A stretch of DNA of 64,000 nt from Halorubrum laminariae (lineage in GTDB: Archaea; Halobacteriota; Halobacteria; Halobacteriales; Haloferacaceae). Numbering within the stretch: the first letter of the stretch is position 1; each line of letters opens with the position of its first letter. Shown here one piece after another: positions 15,759 to 23,406 of this stretch. The notes under the pieces are model-generated. The model had not been told where the DNA came from, did no database searches, and saw only the letters and a program-made list of their open reading frames with translations. A program made the position numbers and the translations under genes. Where the stretch lies: assembly GCF_024494655.1 (NCBI RefSeq), contig NZ_JANHDL010000011.1:1-64000 (forward strand), read 5' to 3'.

Positions 15759-16646
15759 CTACAACAGGTGGCCGTACCCTTTGCGTTCGAGTTCGGCTTC
15801 CAGTTCGACGTGCATCGCTTCGACAGTCTCCTCGCCGAAGTGCTGTCCCGTCATCGCTCCCGACATTTCCGCGATCTCAGCGTGCCACTCGCGAACTGCG
15901 TCCGCAAGCGCGGCGAGAAGTTCTTCTTCGGTCTTGTTTGCGCCGTCGACCTCCTCGACGATCTGCCAGCCTGGCTGGAAATTTTCGAGGACGTATCCTG
16001 TCTCCTCGAACTGAATCGCGAACCGCTCACAGACTGCTCCGAACCCGGTTTCGATGCTGAGTAACGGGATGACGTGAACGATATCCTCGTACTCCTCCAG
16101 TTCACGGAGGTCCGCAACGGGCACAGCGGTTTCTGGAAGTACAGAATACAGCGGATCAGGCAGAGGAGGGCCGCGCTCATCGGCCCCTGACGGCTCGTAC
16201 TGGTCGTCGATTGAGTCTCCCTTCTCGTTCACGGCTTCCGGCTCTGTGTCACTCGGTTCCTCGCTGAGAACCTCTTTCAGAATACCATAGAAGCGCCACT
16301 CGTCGCCGTAGTCGTAGAGATAGCAGATGCGGTCGTACTGTTCGAGACCGAGCTGACGAGTCATCTCACCGATCGTCACATCGCCTGCGTTCTCGACCCG
16401 CTCGGTACGCAACACTGGGTCGCCACCAAGTGATTCCTCATACTCCTGCGGGCACTGGTATTTGACAGTGCTGTCCCAGTAGTCCTCGTCGTCGCCGACA
16501 AACCAGAGATGGCTCTGATCGAGCCCGAATGTGGGGTTGATTGCTGATTGGAATTCAGCGATCGTCCTATCCGCCCCGACAACGATATCTCGCCACAACG
16601 ATGTTGGGTCCGGATCGAATTTGACGCGAAATCGGTAGGCAGTCAT
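15759..16646 (-). CDS. pRiA4b ORF-3-like protein
   Basis: 295 residues. The N-terminal ~160 match the plasmid pRiA4b ORF-3 pattern: a start YRFRVKFDP, then LWRDIVVGADRTIAEF, HLWFVGDDEDYWD and a CYLYDYGDEWRFYGIL block. The molecular function of this family is not known to me. It occurs widely on plasmids and genomic islands. The C-terminal ~120 residues are acidic and unassigned. Its ATG overlaps the stop of the gene at 16643 by four bases, so both are one operon. Confidence 0.8.
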   Translation of the reverse strand: MTAYRFRVKFDPDPTSLWRDIVVGADRTIAEFQSAINPTFGLDQSHLWFVGDDEDYWDSTVKYQCPQEYEESLGGDPVLRTERVENAGDVTIGEMTRQLGLEQYDRICYLYDYGDEWRFYGILKEVLSEEPSDTEPEAVNEKGDSIDDQYEPSGADERGPPLPDPLYSVLPETAVPVADLRELEEYEDIVHVIPLLSIETGFGAVCERFAIQFEETGYVLENFQPGWQIVEEVDGANKTEEELLAALADAVREWHAEIAEMSGAMTGQHFGEETVEAMHVELEAELERKGYGHLL

Positions 16647-17614
16647 CCTTGCATCTCCGTACCCGTGCGGAAGCTCGTGAGGTCGTCGATACGCTGCTCC
16701 AGGTCTTCGATCTCGTCTCGAAGTTGTTCAGCTTCGTCGTCCTCGCTGGTGGCGAGACGGTCTTTCAACCCCTGGAGCCGAGATTCTTTCACGTCTTCAT
16801 CGACCTCTGCCTTACGGACGTACTCGCTTTCCTCGATGTCGTAGACATCCGATTCAGAGAGTGTGGTCACCTCGAGTGCTTCATCGACTTTCGAGCGGTC
16901 GACGCTCAGTACACGCTCGCGGTCGATGCCAGCGTTCTCGAGGCGTTCCAGCACCTCTTCGTCGTCTTTGAGCGAGCGATTGCGGCGGCTCGTCCGCTGG
17001 ACCGAGCCATACTGCCCGGAAACCGGACGGTCGTGATGAAGGCGGGCGAGGAGGACATCAGCTACCTCCTGACGGAACTCGTTGGCATCCCGCTGGACAT
17101 CCGAGAGCAGCGTATAGAGATTCACCAACGCATCTGTGTCCAACTCAGAGAGATCAGTCACATCGTGACGTTCGAGTGCGTCAATGAGGAGGAGCGCGTC
17201 CGAGTAGACATCCAGTCCGTCGGGTTCAATTCGGTCCTCGTCCGTTAGTTCCTGTTCCGCGTCGACTACTTGCGTTGCGGTCGCAACTTCTGATTGGGTG
17301 ATAACACTAGCATCCTCATCAACCTCGAATCGTGGATGGACACTCCACACCGCAGGATACGGATCGGCATCCGCCGGGAGACGATCAAGGTCAAACCCGT
17401 CCGGGGCATCCTGAATCCGTCGATAAAGCGTTTCGAACTGGTCTCGCTGGAGCGGCCGCGTCTCGTCTCTGTCTTCGAAGTGGATGATGACGCGAGCTTC
17501 CTGTGCCTCAGTAATACAAAATCGGTGATGGGAGAGCGGCGTGATGAGCGTTGTTCCTTCGGGAAGGTCGTCGAGTTCGTCGAGAAGCGTGTGCCAACTG
17601 GCGGTGAAAGACAT
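16643..17614 (-). CDS. Hypothetical protein with C-terminal coiled coil
   Basis: 323 residues, not recognised. Residues ~1-110 form a mixed alpha/beta region beginning MSFTASWHTLLDELDDLPEG. A helical middle part follows, and a heptad-like coiled coil lies near the end (about 285-315, EDDEAEQLRDEIEDLEQRID). It is translationally coupled to the pRiA4b ORF-3-like gene downstream, so they probably act together. No signal peptide, membrane segment or catalytic motif seen. Confidence 0.7.
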   Translation of the reverse strand: MSFTASWHTLLDELDDLPEGTTLITPLSHHRFCITEAQEARVIIHFEDRDETRPLQRDQFETLYRRIQDAPDGFDLDRLPADADPYPAVWSVHPRFEVDEDASVITQSEVATATQVVDAEQELTDEDRIEPDGLDVYSDALLLIDALERHDVTDLSELDTDALVNLYTLLSDVQRDANEFRQEVADVLLARLHHDRPVSGQYGSVQRTSRRNRSLKDDEEVLERLENAGIDRERVLSVDRSKVDEALEVTTLSESDVYDIEESEYVRKAEVDEDVKESRLQGLKDRLATSEDDEAEQLRDEIEDLEQRIDDLTSFRTGTEMQG

Positions 17615-17720
17615 ATACTGTGGTTTTGCCCCATCCCGACTAAATCTTGTTCACAACGCGGCCATCGGCGGCTAGTCTCCGTATAGACTCTCTAATACGT
17701 ATCTCTTCGGAACTACCGAT

Positions 17721-18076
17721 ATGGCTGAGACGTACGCACTCCGCGTTCAGATCGACTCACACGAGTACAACGGCGAGTTCTATCTCGTCGGCGAAGGATA
17801 CGGAACCCCAGCCGACGTGTTGGACAACATCGCTGGCGACCATCTCTTGCGAATCACGAATGCGCCACGTATCGAAGAGTACCTGTCGATGTGCTGAAGC
17901 ACGGAGAGAATACAAGTGAAGCCGAGTATGAGGCGACAGACAGCGACGTCGAATGCTGGATTCACGTCGATGTCTCCTACCAGAAGTACGCCTTCGGTGT
18001 CGGAGACAGAGTGTTCGAGTTCTCCAGTGAACCGATCAAAAGCGAAATCACGTCGACTGTCACGCAACTCCAGTAG
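17721..18076 (+). pseudogene. Small gene, probably split by a frameshift near 17890
   Basis: From the ATG at 17721 a 58-codon frame (MAETYALRVQIDSHEYNGEF; ending EEYLSMC) stops at 17897. An overlapping frame from 17891 continues with VLKHGENTSEAEYEA and ends at 18076. Read together they give one protein of about 118 residues with continuous beta-strand character (ECWIHVDVSYQKYAFGVGDR). A small indel at 17885-17895 is the simplest explanation; two overlapping genes cannot be excluded. Family unknown. Confidence 0.5.
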
Positions 18077-18091
18077 GCTTCTGCCTCTCGT

Positions 18092-19000
18092 TCAGGGATC
18101 GAAGTGGTAGATGTAGGGGTGATCAGCCTTCCCCGTCGGCATAATCTCTTCAAGGAGCTCGCGAACCTCGGATTCGGAGGGAGCACTAGTGATGGTTCGG
18201 TCATCGTAAATCGCCACATAGGCCTCGTTGAGTCCTAATTCACGCAGCTCCCGCCCCAAGCTTCGAGCACGGGCCTTTCCCATCTCCTGGTGGTAAATCC
18301 GCTCCAGTTTGTCACTTTTCTGCCGCAACTGCTCGATCTCCGACGCGTATCGCTCTCGATTACGCTTGTTCTTCATGTAGAAGCGCAACTCTTCGGCGTC
18401 CGTCTTTTCGTCTTCCTCGGGTGCTGGAAGCGAGTCGATTATGCCGAAGCGATGTTTGGCCTCCTCGTACTCGTCGTCGATGTCGGTACTGAGCGACCCT
18501 CCGAAGATGATGTTCTTGACTCCGACCCATCCATCGTAGACGATTTCGCCTTCGAACGGCAGCAGAGCGACACTCGAAACCGGGACTGGAAGTGCGGATT
18601 CATCCCACAGTTCGGCGAACGGAAGCCGAGCCGGGCGGACTGCGTATGCTTTCGGCGGTTCTGTCCAATCGAGAAAGATCGCATCGTTCGCTCGATAGCG
18701 GACGACGACGAACTCTCCGGCGACGAAGTCAGTCCACGCTGCGACCTGTTCGAGGTCAGCCCCCGATAGGTCGGCAGGATTCTGTTCAACGAAGTCCTCT
18801 ATCAGATCCGTCGTTGACTCGTTATACAGCGTGTTTCGGAGCGGGAGAAGTTCGTCAGTGTAGTGCTGTTCCAGATCTGCGACCGTTTCGATCTCTTCGA
18901 TGACCTCGAATCGATCGTTGACATACACCAACAGATGGGCATACAGATCCAGAAACCGTTGCTCGCTCTCTTCGGACAGTCGTCTGTCGGCTTCACTCAT
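18092..19000 (-). CDS. Hypothetical protein with internal coiled coil
   Basis: 302 residues, family not recognised. An N-terminal helical region (~1-75), a beta-rich middle part with WTEPPKAYAVRP and FEGEIVYDGWVGVKNIIFGG (~110-165), a predicted coiled coil (~200-245, rich in Arg/Lys/Glu, including EIEQLRQKSDKLERIY) and a short C-terminal alpha/beta unit. Single-gene unit between the split small gene and the toxin-antitoxin pair. Start ATG at 19000. Confidence 0.65.
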   Translation of the reverse strand: MSEADRRLSEESEQRFLDLYAHLLVYVNDRFEVIEEIETVADLEQHYTDELLPLRNTLYNESTTDLIEDFVEQNPADLSGADLEQVAAWTDFVAGEFVVVRYRANDAIFLDWTEPPKAYAVRPARLPFAELWDESALPVPVSSVALLPFEGEIVYDGWVGVKNIIFGGSLSTDIDDEYEEAKHRFGIIDSLPAPEEDEKTDAEELRFYMKNKRNRERYASEIEQLRQKSDKLERIYHQEMGKARARSLGRELRELGLNEAYVAIYDDRTITSAPSESEVRELLEEIMPTGKADHPYIYHFDP

Positions 19001-19059
19001 TGGTAATCGACGTGTTCACGGTCACACTAATCAGGCGTTTCGAACTCCGAGCGAGTTCC

Positions 19060-19566
19060 TCATCGATACTCCGAGATCGTCCGATACGGCACGTAGTACC
19101 CGATCTCGTCGATCCACGTCGACAGCCACTCGTCAGCAGTCGCTTCATCGATCTTCCCAGCGTCGATTGCAGCCAACAGAACCCCGACCGACCCGACAAC
19201 TGTCACGCCCTGATCTTTCGCAAACGACCGGGCATCCCCGTCGTCGGTCAGTAGGCGACCGTCCGCTGCGTCCGCCAAGGCGAACGCCTGGGCCTCGCCA
19301 GGATCGAGATGGCCCCTGACGACTGCTTCTCTATTCGCGACCGTATCCGAAATCGTCGCGACTGGAATCTCGCCGTCGAGTGTATCGAGTGCTGACTGAA
19401 GATACGGATGGTCGTCGACGCCGTCTTCGAGTTCCTCGCGAACGACTGGAACCGCACAGATTCCAGAGAGTCCTGCAACGACCCACAGTTGGTCGATATA
19501 CGCGAAATTCGAGAGGACAGTCGTGTTCAGAACGCTCGGATTCGCTGGAATATCATCACCTGTCAT
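19060..19566 (-). CDS. PIN-domain toxin-like ribonuclease
   Basis: 168 residues with the PIN-domain order: an N-terminal strand with LNTTVLSNFA (about 13-22), then a helix containing DPGEAQAFALADA (acidic residues), the RLLTDDGDARSFA block and VVGSVGVLLAA. The first metal-binding aspartate of classical VapC proteins is an asparagine here, as in some DUF3368-type PIN proteins. Its ATG overlaps the antitoxin stop (ATGA), the usual VapBC-like layout. Confidence 0.82.
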   Translation of the reverse strand: MTGDDIPANPSVLNTTVLSNFAYIDQLWVVAGLSGICAVPVVREELEDGVDDHPYLQSALDTLDGEIPVATISDTVANREAVVRGHLDPGEAQAFALADAADGRLLTDDGDARSFAKDQGVTVVGSVGVLLAAIDAGKIDEATADEWLSTWIDEIGYYVPYRTISEYR

Positions 19567-19931
19567 TTCGCGCGTGACTCCCCGTCGTTCGAGTCCTCAT
19601 CATCGAATTCGAGTTCGCTTGCTGCCTCTACCTCGTCAGCTGCGTCGTCTTCGTCAACGAGTCCGAGACGGAGTTCGACACCGTGCTCACGGAGGATATC
19701 CCGCATTGTCCACCGGTCAACATCAGCAAGCCTCGCAGCATCGCCGAGTGTGATCCGCTCGCGTTCGTAGAGGGCGACCGCAGCTGCAATACGTTCGTTC
19801 TCGTTGTCCTCGAAGTATTCACGCACGAACTCCCGTAACGCATCACTCTTGCCGCCAAACACACCAGCCTCGACAGCCCCCTCAATGAGGAGGTCAAGAT
19901 CGTCTGGATATGACCCGGTGATTCGTGCCAT
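19563..19931 (-). CDS. UPF0175-like antitoxin of the PIN toxin
   Basis: 122 residues. The N-terminal part resembles a ribbon-helix-helix (SYPDDLDLLIEGAVEAGVFG, SDALREFVREYF). A UPF0175-like helix-turn-helix follows (AVALYERERITLGDAARLAD, WTMRDILREHGVELRL), with a very acidic tail that probably wraps the toxin. Upstream gene of the pair; start ATG at 19931. Confidence 0.82.
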   Translation of the reverse strand: MARITGSYPDDLDLLIEGAVEAGVFGGKSDALREFVREYFEDNENERIAAAVALYERERITLGDAARLADVDRWTMRDILREHGVELRLGLVDEDDAADEVEAASELEFDDEDSNDGESRAK

Positions 19932-20248
19932 CGTTCTATCCCAGTCTACGTCTTCATACTATTTATGAACTGCGCCGGATTGCCACATGCATTGAGAAGG
20001 CCGGTCTCAACTTCTGTTGTGCTATGAGGAGGTACCGCCTCAACGACGTGAACCAAACGCAGTTGACCAATCCGACTGGCGAACTCGATTACCTGTAACA
20101 GCTGTGAACACGCTTGATACGGGGCTGGTGAGTGCGTATCGACAACCGCATGGAGACTACTTGGACGAGTATCAACGTGGGAACGCTCCTGACATGATTT
20201 CACTTCGAAGTTGGGGTGTTCATTTCGAAGTCGGTGGGTCTCAGAATG
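19932..20248. other. Gap with a possible gene remnant
   Basis: A minus-strand frame at 19946-20203 has a plausible protein-like text (LHAVVDTHSPAPYQACSQLL; LRLVHVVEAVPPH) but lacks the strong codon bias of its neighbours and has no clear start or family. It may be a relic. Nothing else is seen. Confidence 0.3.
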
Positions 20249-21541
20249 TCACTGGAGGATGTCTTCGGGCGAAGAGACACTCTCGAGATCCTGAAGTCGT
20301 GGGTCTTCAGCGAGTGTAGCTGCGAGCACGATTGCGGGGCGGTGGTTGAGCTCGTGGTCTTTCTTGATCCCGCGTCTGTCGCCGCGGCCTTTTGTTTCAC
20401 TCATCGTGACGCCCAAAAACTCCAACTCGTCCAGGAGGTCCGAGACACGCTGGTACCCGAGGACGTTTGATTCGACATCCTTCGCGACGGTCTGATAGCG
20501 ATCGTAAACCTTCGATGTTGAGACGGTGTCGCCTCTTCCGTTAAGCCGCTTTGTCAGCGTATATAGTACGATTTTTGCTTGATCTGGGAGTGTACTGATA
20601 CTCTTCGATAGGAGATCCGCTTCAACGAGGTCTCTTGCCTCGGTGACGTGGTTTTCGGTGACGGTCTCGTCCATGTTTCGTCGGGCCATCATCCCGGCCT
20701 TGTTTAGCAACTCGATCGCTTTTCGGGCGTCACCGTGTTCGTCGGCGGCGAGCTCTGCTGCTGTTCCGATCGTGTTGTCGCCGAGGACGCCTTCCTCGAA
20801 GGCATCGCGACGATTCTCGAGGATATCTTCCAGTTGGGTGGCGTTGTAGGCTGAGAACACGAATTCGGACCCACCCATCGAGCTTTTGACGCGCTGGTTA
20901 ACGTTATTCTTGAATTGGGTGGTTTTGTTGCTGATGAGGATGATAGAGATGTAGGTGTCTATCTCTTCGTTTTCACGGGCGCGGGAGAGGGCGTGAAGCA
21001 GCTGGTTGAACTCCTCGAGGAGGTCGATCTCGTCGAGAATAATGATGAGCCCATCGTAGTAGTCGTCGATGATATCCCAGAGCTCCTCGGTGTACGTTTT
21101 CCACCCGACTCCGCGTTTGGGTGGTTCTGAGATGCTGGGCTGAGCTTTCAACCCGTATTTCTCGTCTAGTTCGTCGAAAATAGAGAAGAACAGCGTTCGC
21201 GAAGCGCGCGTGATGGTGTTGCTTGCGTTACAGTCGACGTATATATTGGTCGCGTGGACGCCGTTTTCTTGGGCACGTTCGACAATTTTTGAGGAGACGT
21301 GTCGTGAGACGAGGCTCTTCCCGGTGCCGGTCTTACCGTATATTTGAATATTGTCAGGAACGTCGTTGTAAATAATATCCTCGAGGCTGAGTGCGACATC
21401 CGTGATCTCTTCCTGTCGTCCGACGATTCGGTCTTCGTCGGGGACAGTACCGACCGAGACGAGAGACTTGTTCTGGAAGATTCGTGGTGAGTTACCGATC
21501 ACCTGGTCGACCGAGAATCCGCTTTCGCCTGAGTCGCCCAT
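20249..21541 (-). CDS. orc1/cdc6: Orc1/Cdc6 replication initiator C
   Basis: 430-residue AAA+ initiator. Walker A GKTGTGKS at 69-76, Walker B IIILDEID at about 166-173 and sensor 1 ILISNK at about 199-204. The C-terminal winged-helix region spans ~310-400 (LPDQAKIVLYTLTKRL, VYDRYQTVAKD). The ATG at 21541 has a TATA box (21564-21572) and an origin box starting six bases beyond it. The opposed origin boxes around an AT-rich stretch make this the best-defined origin in the window. The protein probably binds the CCCCTCATTTGGAGTGAG word. Confidence 0.94.
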   Translation of the reverse strand: MGDSGESGFSVDQVIGNSPRIFQNKSLVSVGTVPDEDRIVGRQEEITDVALSLEDIIYNDVPDNIQIYGKTGTGKSLVSRHVSSKIVERAQENGVHATNIYVDCNASNTITRASRTLFFSIFDELDEKYGLKAQPSISEPPKRGVGWKTYTEELWDIIDDYYDGLIIILDEIDLLEEFNQLLHALSRARENEEIDTYISIILISNKTTQFKNNVNQRVKSSMGGSEFVFSAYNATQLEDILENRRDAFEEGVLGDNTIGTAAELAADEHGDARKAIELLNKAGMMARRNMDETVTENHVTEARDLVEADLLSKSISTLPDQAKIVLYTLTKRLNGRGDTVSTSKVYDRYQTVAKDVESNVLGYQRVSDLLDELEFLGVTMSETKGRGDRRGIKKDHELNHRPAIVLAATLAEDPRLQDLESVSSPEDILQ

Positions 21542-21563
21542 GGTTCCGGGTTGTGCGTAGGGG

Positions 21564-21572
21564 CCATAAATC
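21564..21572 (-). promoter_or_regulatory. TATA box of orc1/cdc6 C
   Basis: GATTTATGG on the minus strand, about 27 bases before the ATG at 21541 and directly beside the first origin box. Binding of the initiator would block it. Confidence 0.55.
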
Positions 21573-21577
21573 TGCCG

Positions 21578-21886
21578 CCCCTAATTTGGAGTGAGTTTGT
21601 TGATTATATTGGTTCCTAGTCGACTTTTTACGGGGATAGATGAGAGGCAAACACCCCTAGTTTTGAGTGAGAGGCGGTTGAACCCCACCCCTCGTTTGGA
21701 GTGAGCATCTCGGGTATCTGATGTAGGGGACCCCTTGTTTGGAGTGAGTCTATTAGAGAATTGATAGAGGGAGGGACCCCTCATTTGGAGTGAGTCTATT
21801 AGAGAATTGATAGAGGGAGGGACCCCTCATTTGGAGTGAGTCTATTAGAGAATTGATAGAGGGAGGGACCCCTCATTTGGAGTGAG
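21578..21886 (+). repeat. Origin boxes C: seven copies, four of them in a 46-bp tandem array
   Basis: The word CCCCTCATTTGGAGTGAG (with small changes) begins at 21578, 21654, 21688, 21731, 21777, 21823 and 21869, all in one direction. The last four are exactly 46 bp apart, and the intervening 28 bases (beginning TCTATTAGAGAATTGATAG) are also identical. A copy in the opposite direction lies at 22669-22686. This layout is typical of archaeal origin recognition boxes. Confidence 0.92.
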
Positions 21887-21949
21887 TCTGCCAAGGGAAT
21901 CGGTAGCGCAGTGAAGCCGAGAAATTCCAAACGAAGTAATCTATGGGGT

Positions 21950-22345
21950 GAGTTCGATGTGAACTACCCTGCCCTACTGCGCTCGGGGCTACCCGCCCCT
22001 CGCTTGTTGAGGACAGGGCTTCCTGTTTCTGTGTCAGAGCTTGTATCCGACGTGGACACAGCGGCTCGAGACTCCGCAGGCGACTTCCCTTTACGGGTGG
22101 TTCGGAGTGTCCCACTCCTACCGGGTGGACACTCAGCCACAACCGACAGTGCGCGCTTCTTGTCGCGCTTGAACACCGTCAGCAGTGTGGTGAGCATCGT
22201 ACTACACCATTCAACGGCGGGGGTGGTAAATGTGGCGCAGAACGTGCAAACAAACGATGACGGCGCTGTATCCCTACCCTACTGCGTTCCTTGTCCGCTG
22301 GCGCGGACTGCGGTACTCGTTGAGGGTGGGGGCTTAGCGCCTGCA
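21950..22345. other. GC-rich segment resembling a tnpB-end/IS200-IS605 remnant
   Basis: This segment lies between the tandem origin boxes and the AT-rich stretch and is clearly different in composition. On the minus strand, 21964-22197 encodes a text (DTETGSPVLNKRGAGSPERS) that I associate with the sequence beyond the zinc ribbon at the C-terminal end of haloarchaeal TnpB proteins. The plus strand holds a hairpin at about 21981-22000 (CTCGGGGCTACCCGCCCCTC). No complete gene is present. A transposon-end relic, possibly including an old guide-RNA region, is the best guess. Confidence 0.35.
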
Positions 22346-22460
22346 TACAGCTAATTTTGATTTTCACTTCTCGTCTTGTCGAGGTTGTCTCAAACTGTCT
22401 TTTCTACAGAGAGAGCTAGACCAGAAAGGATCTAGAACTTAACCAGCAGTTCGTCTCGAG

Positions 22461-22612
22461 ATATTCTACACTACTACTATACTAACATATTATATAGATA
22501 ATGGTAAAGGTAATAAGTAAACAGCAAAAATAGAGAATTAAGTGCTATTACTGTCTGTTAGAGCTAACAAGAGGTTAGTGATATCGACTCTTTATATATT
22601 TCATGTTGTGGT
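22461..22612. other. AT-rich candidate DNA-unwinding element of origin C
   Basis: About 150 bases made almost only of short A/T words (CTACTATACTAACATATTAT near 22475). The stretch lies between the forward origin boxes (21578-21886) and the inverted box (22669-22686). This is the position expected of a duplex-unwinding element. No gene present. Confidence 0.7.
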
Positions 22613-22668
22613 CTGCCAACCTACCGTGTGTATGGTCCCGGTTGGACCGTCTCTCGTCTTCTGCGAAG

Positions 22669-22686
22669 CTCACTCCAAACGAGGGG
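22669..22686 (-). repeat. Inverted origin box C
   Basis: CTCACTCCAAACGAGGGG, the reverse complement of the box CCCCTCGTTTGGAGTGAG found at 21688. It closes the origin on the far side of the AT-rich stretch. Confidence 0.85.
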
Positions 22687-22909
22687 AGCCCGTGTTCGGG
22701 CCGTGAAGAGACAGTTGCGAGAGACTGTCTGAAGAGCCGAGATTCCGGGGATTAACAGCGGAAACGTGGGGTGTGCTGTTCCATCCGTGAAACGAGGACC
22801 GTTCAGACTGACTGATTCATTACACTCGCGAGCTGCCGGTCGATGTCTTTGACCTCTTGGGTAAGACAGGAGACCAGCTCCATCTGGCTCTCGTTTTCGT
22901 CTGCGTCCA

Positions 22910-23284
22910 TCAGATATCAAAGAGTGAATCGACGACGGACCGTCGTACTCGCATAAGCACCCACAGCGAAACAACTAGATTCAGTATCATGAGTCCGATC
23001 GTTCCAATTAGAAGTTCTTGTGTCGTGGGACCAACGAGAATCCACAGCGCCGCGAGAGCGAGAAGATCCACAACAAAGAGCGTCGAAACGGTCAGGAATC
23101 CTGTTCGAAATATCTGCCACTGATCGTCGAAATCAAGATCCCCGATCAGATGTTCCGTCTCCGACTGGCTTTGTGAGTTCGGCTCTTTGGGTTGCCTCGG
23201 GAGCAACCGGAATCGGACAAGCGTGCGGTGGAGCCACAATCCGAGTCTCTTTGTAAGCGGTTTCGATCCCTTATCATCGGCCAT
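22910..23284 (-). CDS. Small membrane protein with two transmembrane helices
   Basis: 124 residues. A basic N-terminal ~30 residues, an acidic linker, then two hydrophobic segments at about 62-84 (VSTLFVVDLLALAALWILVG) and 89-109 (LIGTIGLMILNLVVSLWVLM), separated by a short turn. A strong TATA box (23304-23315) lies 25 bases before the ATG at 23284, so it is leaderless. Divergent from glmM; function unknown. Confidence 0.7.
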   Translation of the reverse strand: MADDKGSKPLTKRLGLWLHRTLVRFRLLPRQPKEPNSQSQSETEHLIGDLDFDDQWQIFRTGFLTVSTLFVVDLLALAALWILVGPTTQELLIGTIGLMILNLVVSLWVLMRVRRSVVDSLFDI

Positions 23285-23303
23285 GGTTCAAACTCACCGT
23301 CCG

Positions 23304-23315
23304 TATTTATATAAT
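23304..23315 (-). promoter_or_regulatory. TATA box of the small membrane protein gene
   Basis: ATTATATAAATA on the minus strand about 25 bases before the ATG at 23284. Confidence 0.6.
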
Positions 23316-23406
23316 CTGTCTACGAACTTGCGCGCTTTGCCTCTCGTCTGTCTCGGTGGGTTGAGGTATCCAGAACAGTCTTTTGAGCTGATACCAATGA
23401 CCGCAT

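Noticed and set aside
21731..21886. Regular tandem repeats that could suggest a CRISPR array
   Set aside because: The spacing is regular, but the intervening 28 bases are identical, not variable spacers, and the word also occurs singly and inverted around an initiator gene. They are origin boxes.
21911..22354. 147-codon plus-strand open frame between the origin boxes
   Set aside because: Its text has no protein-like pattern or start context. The minus strand resembles a transposon-end remnant instead.
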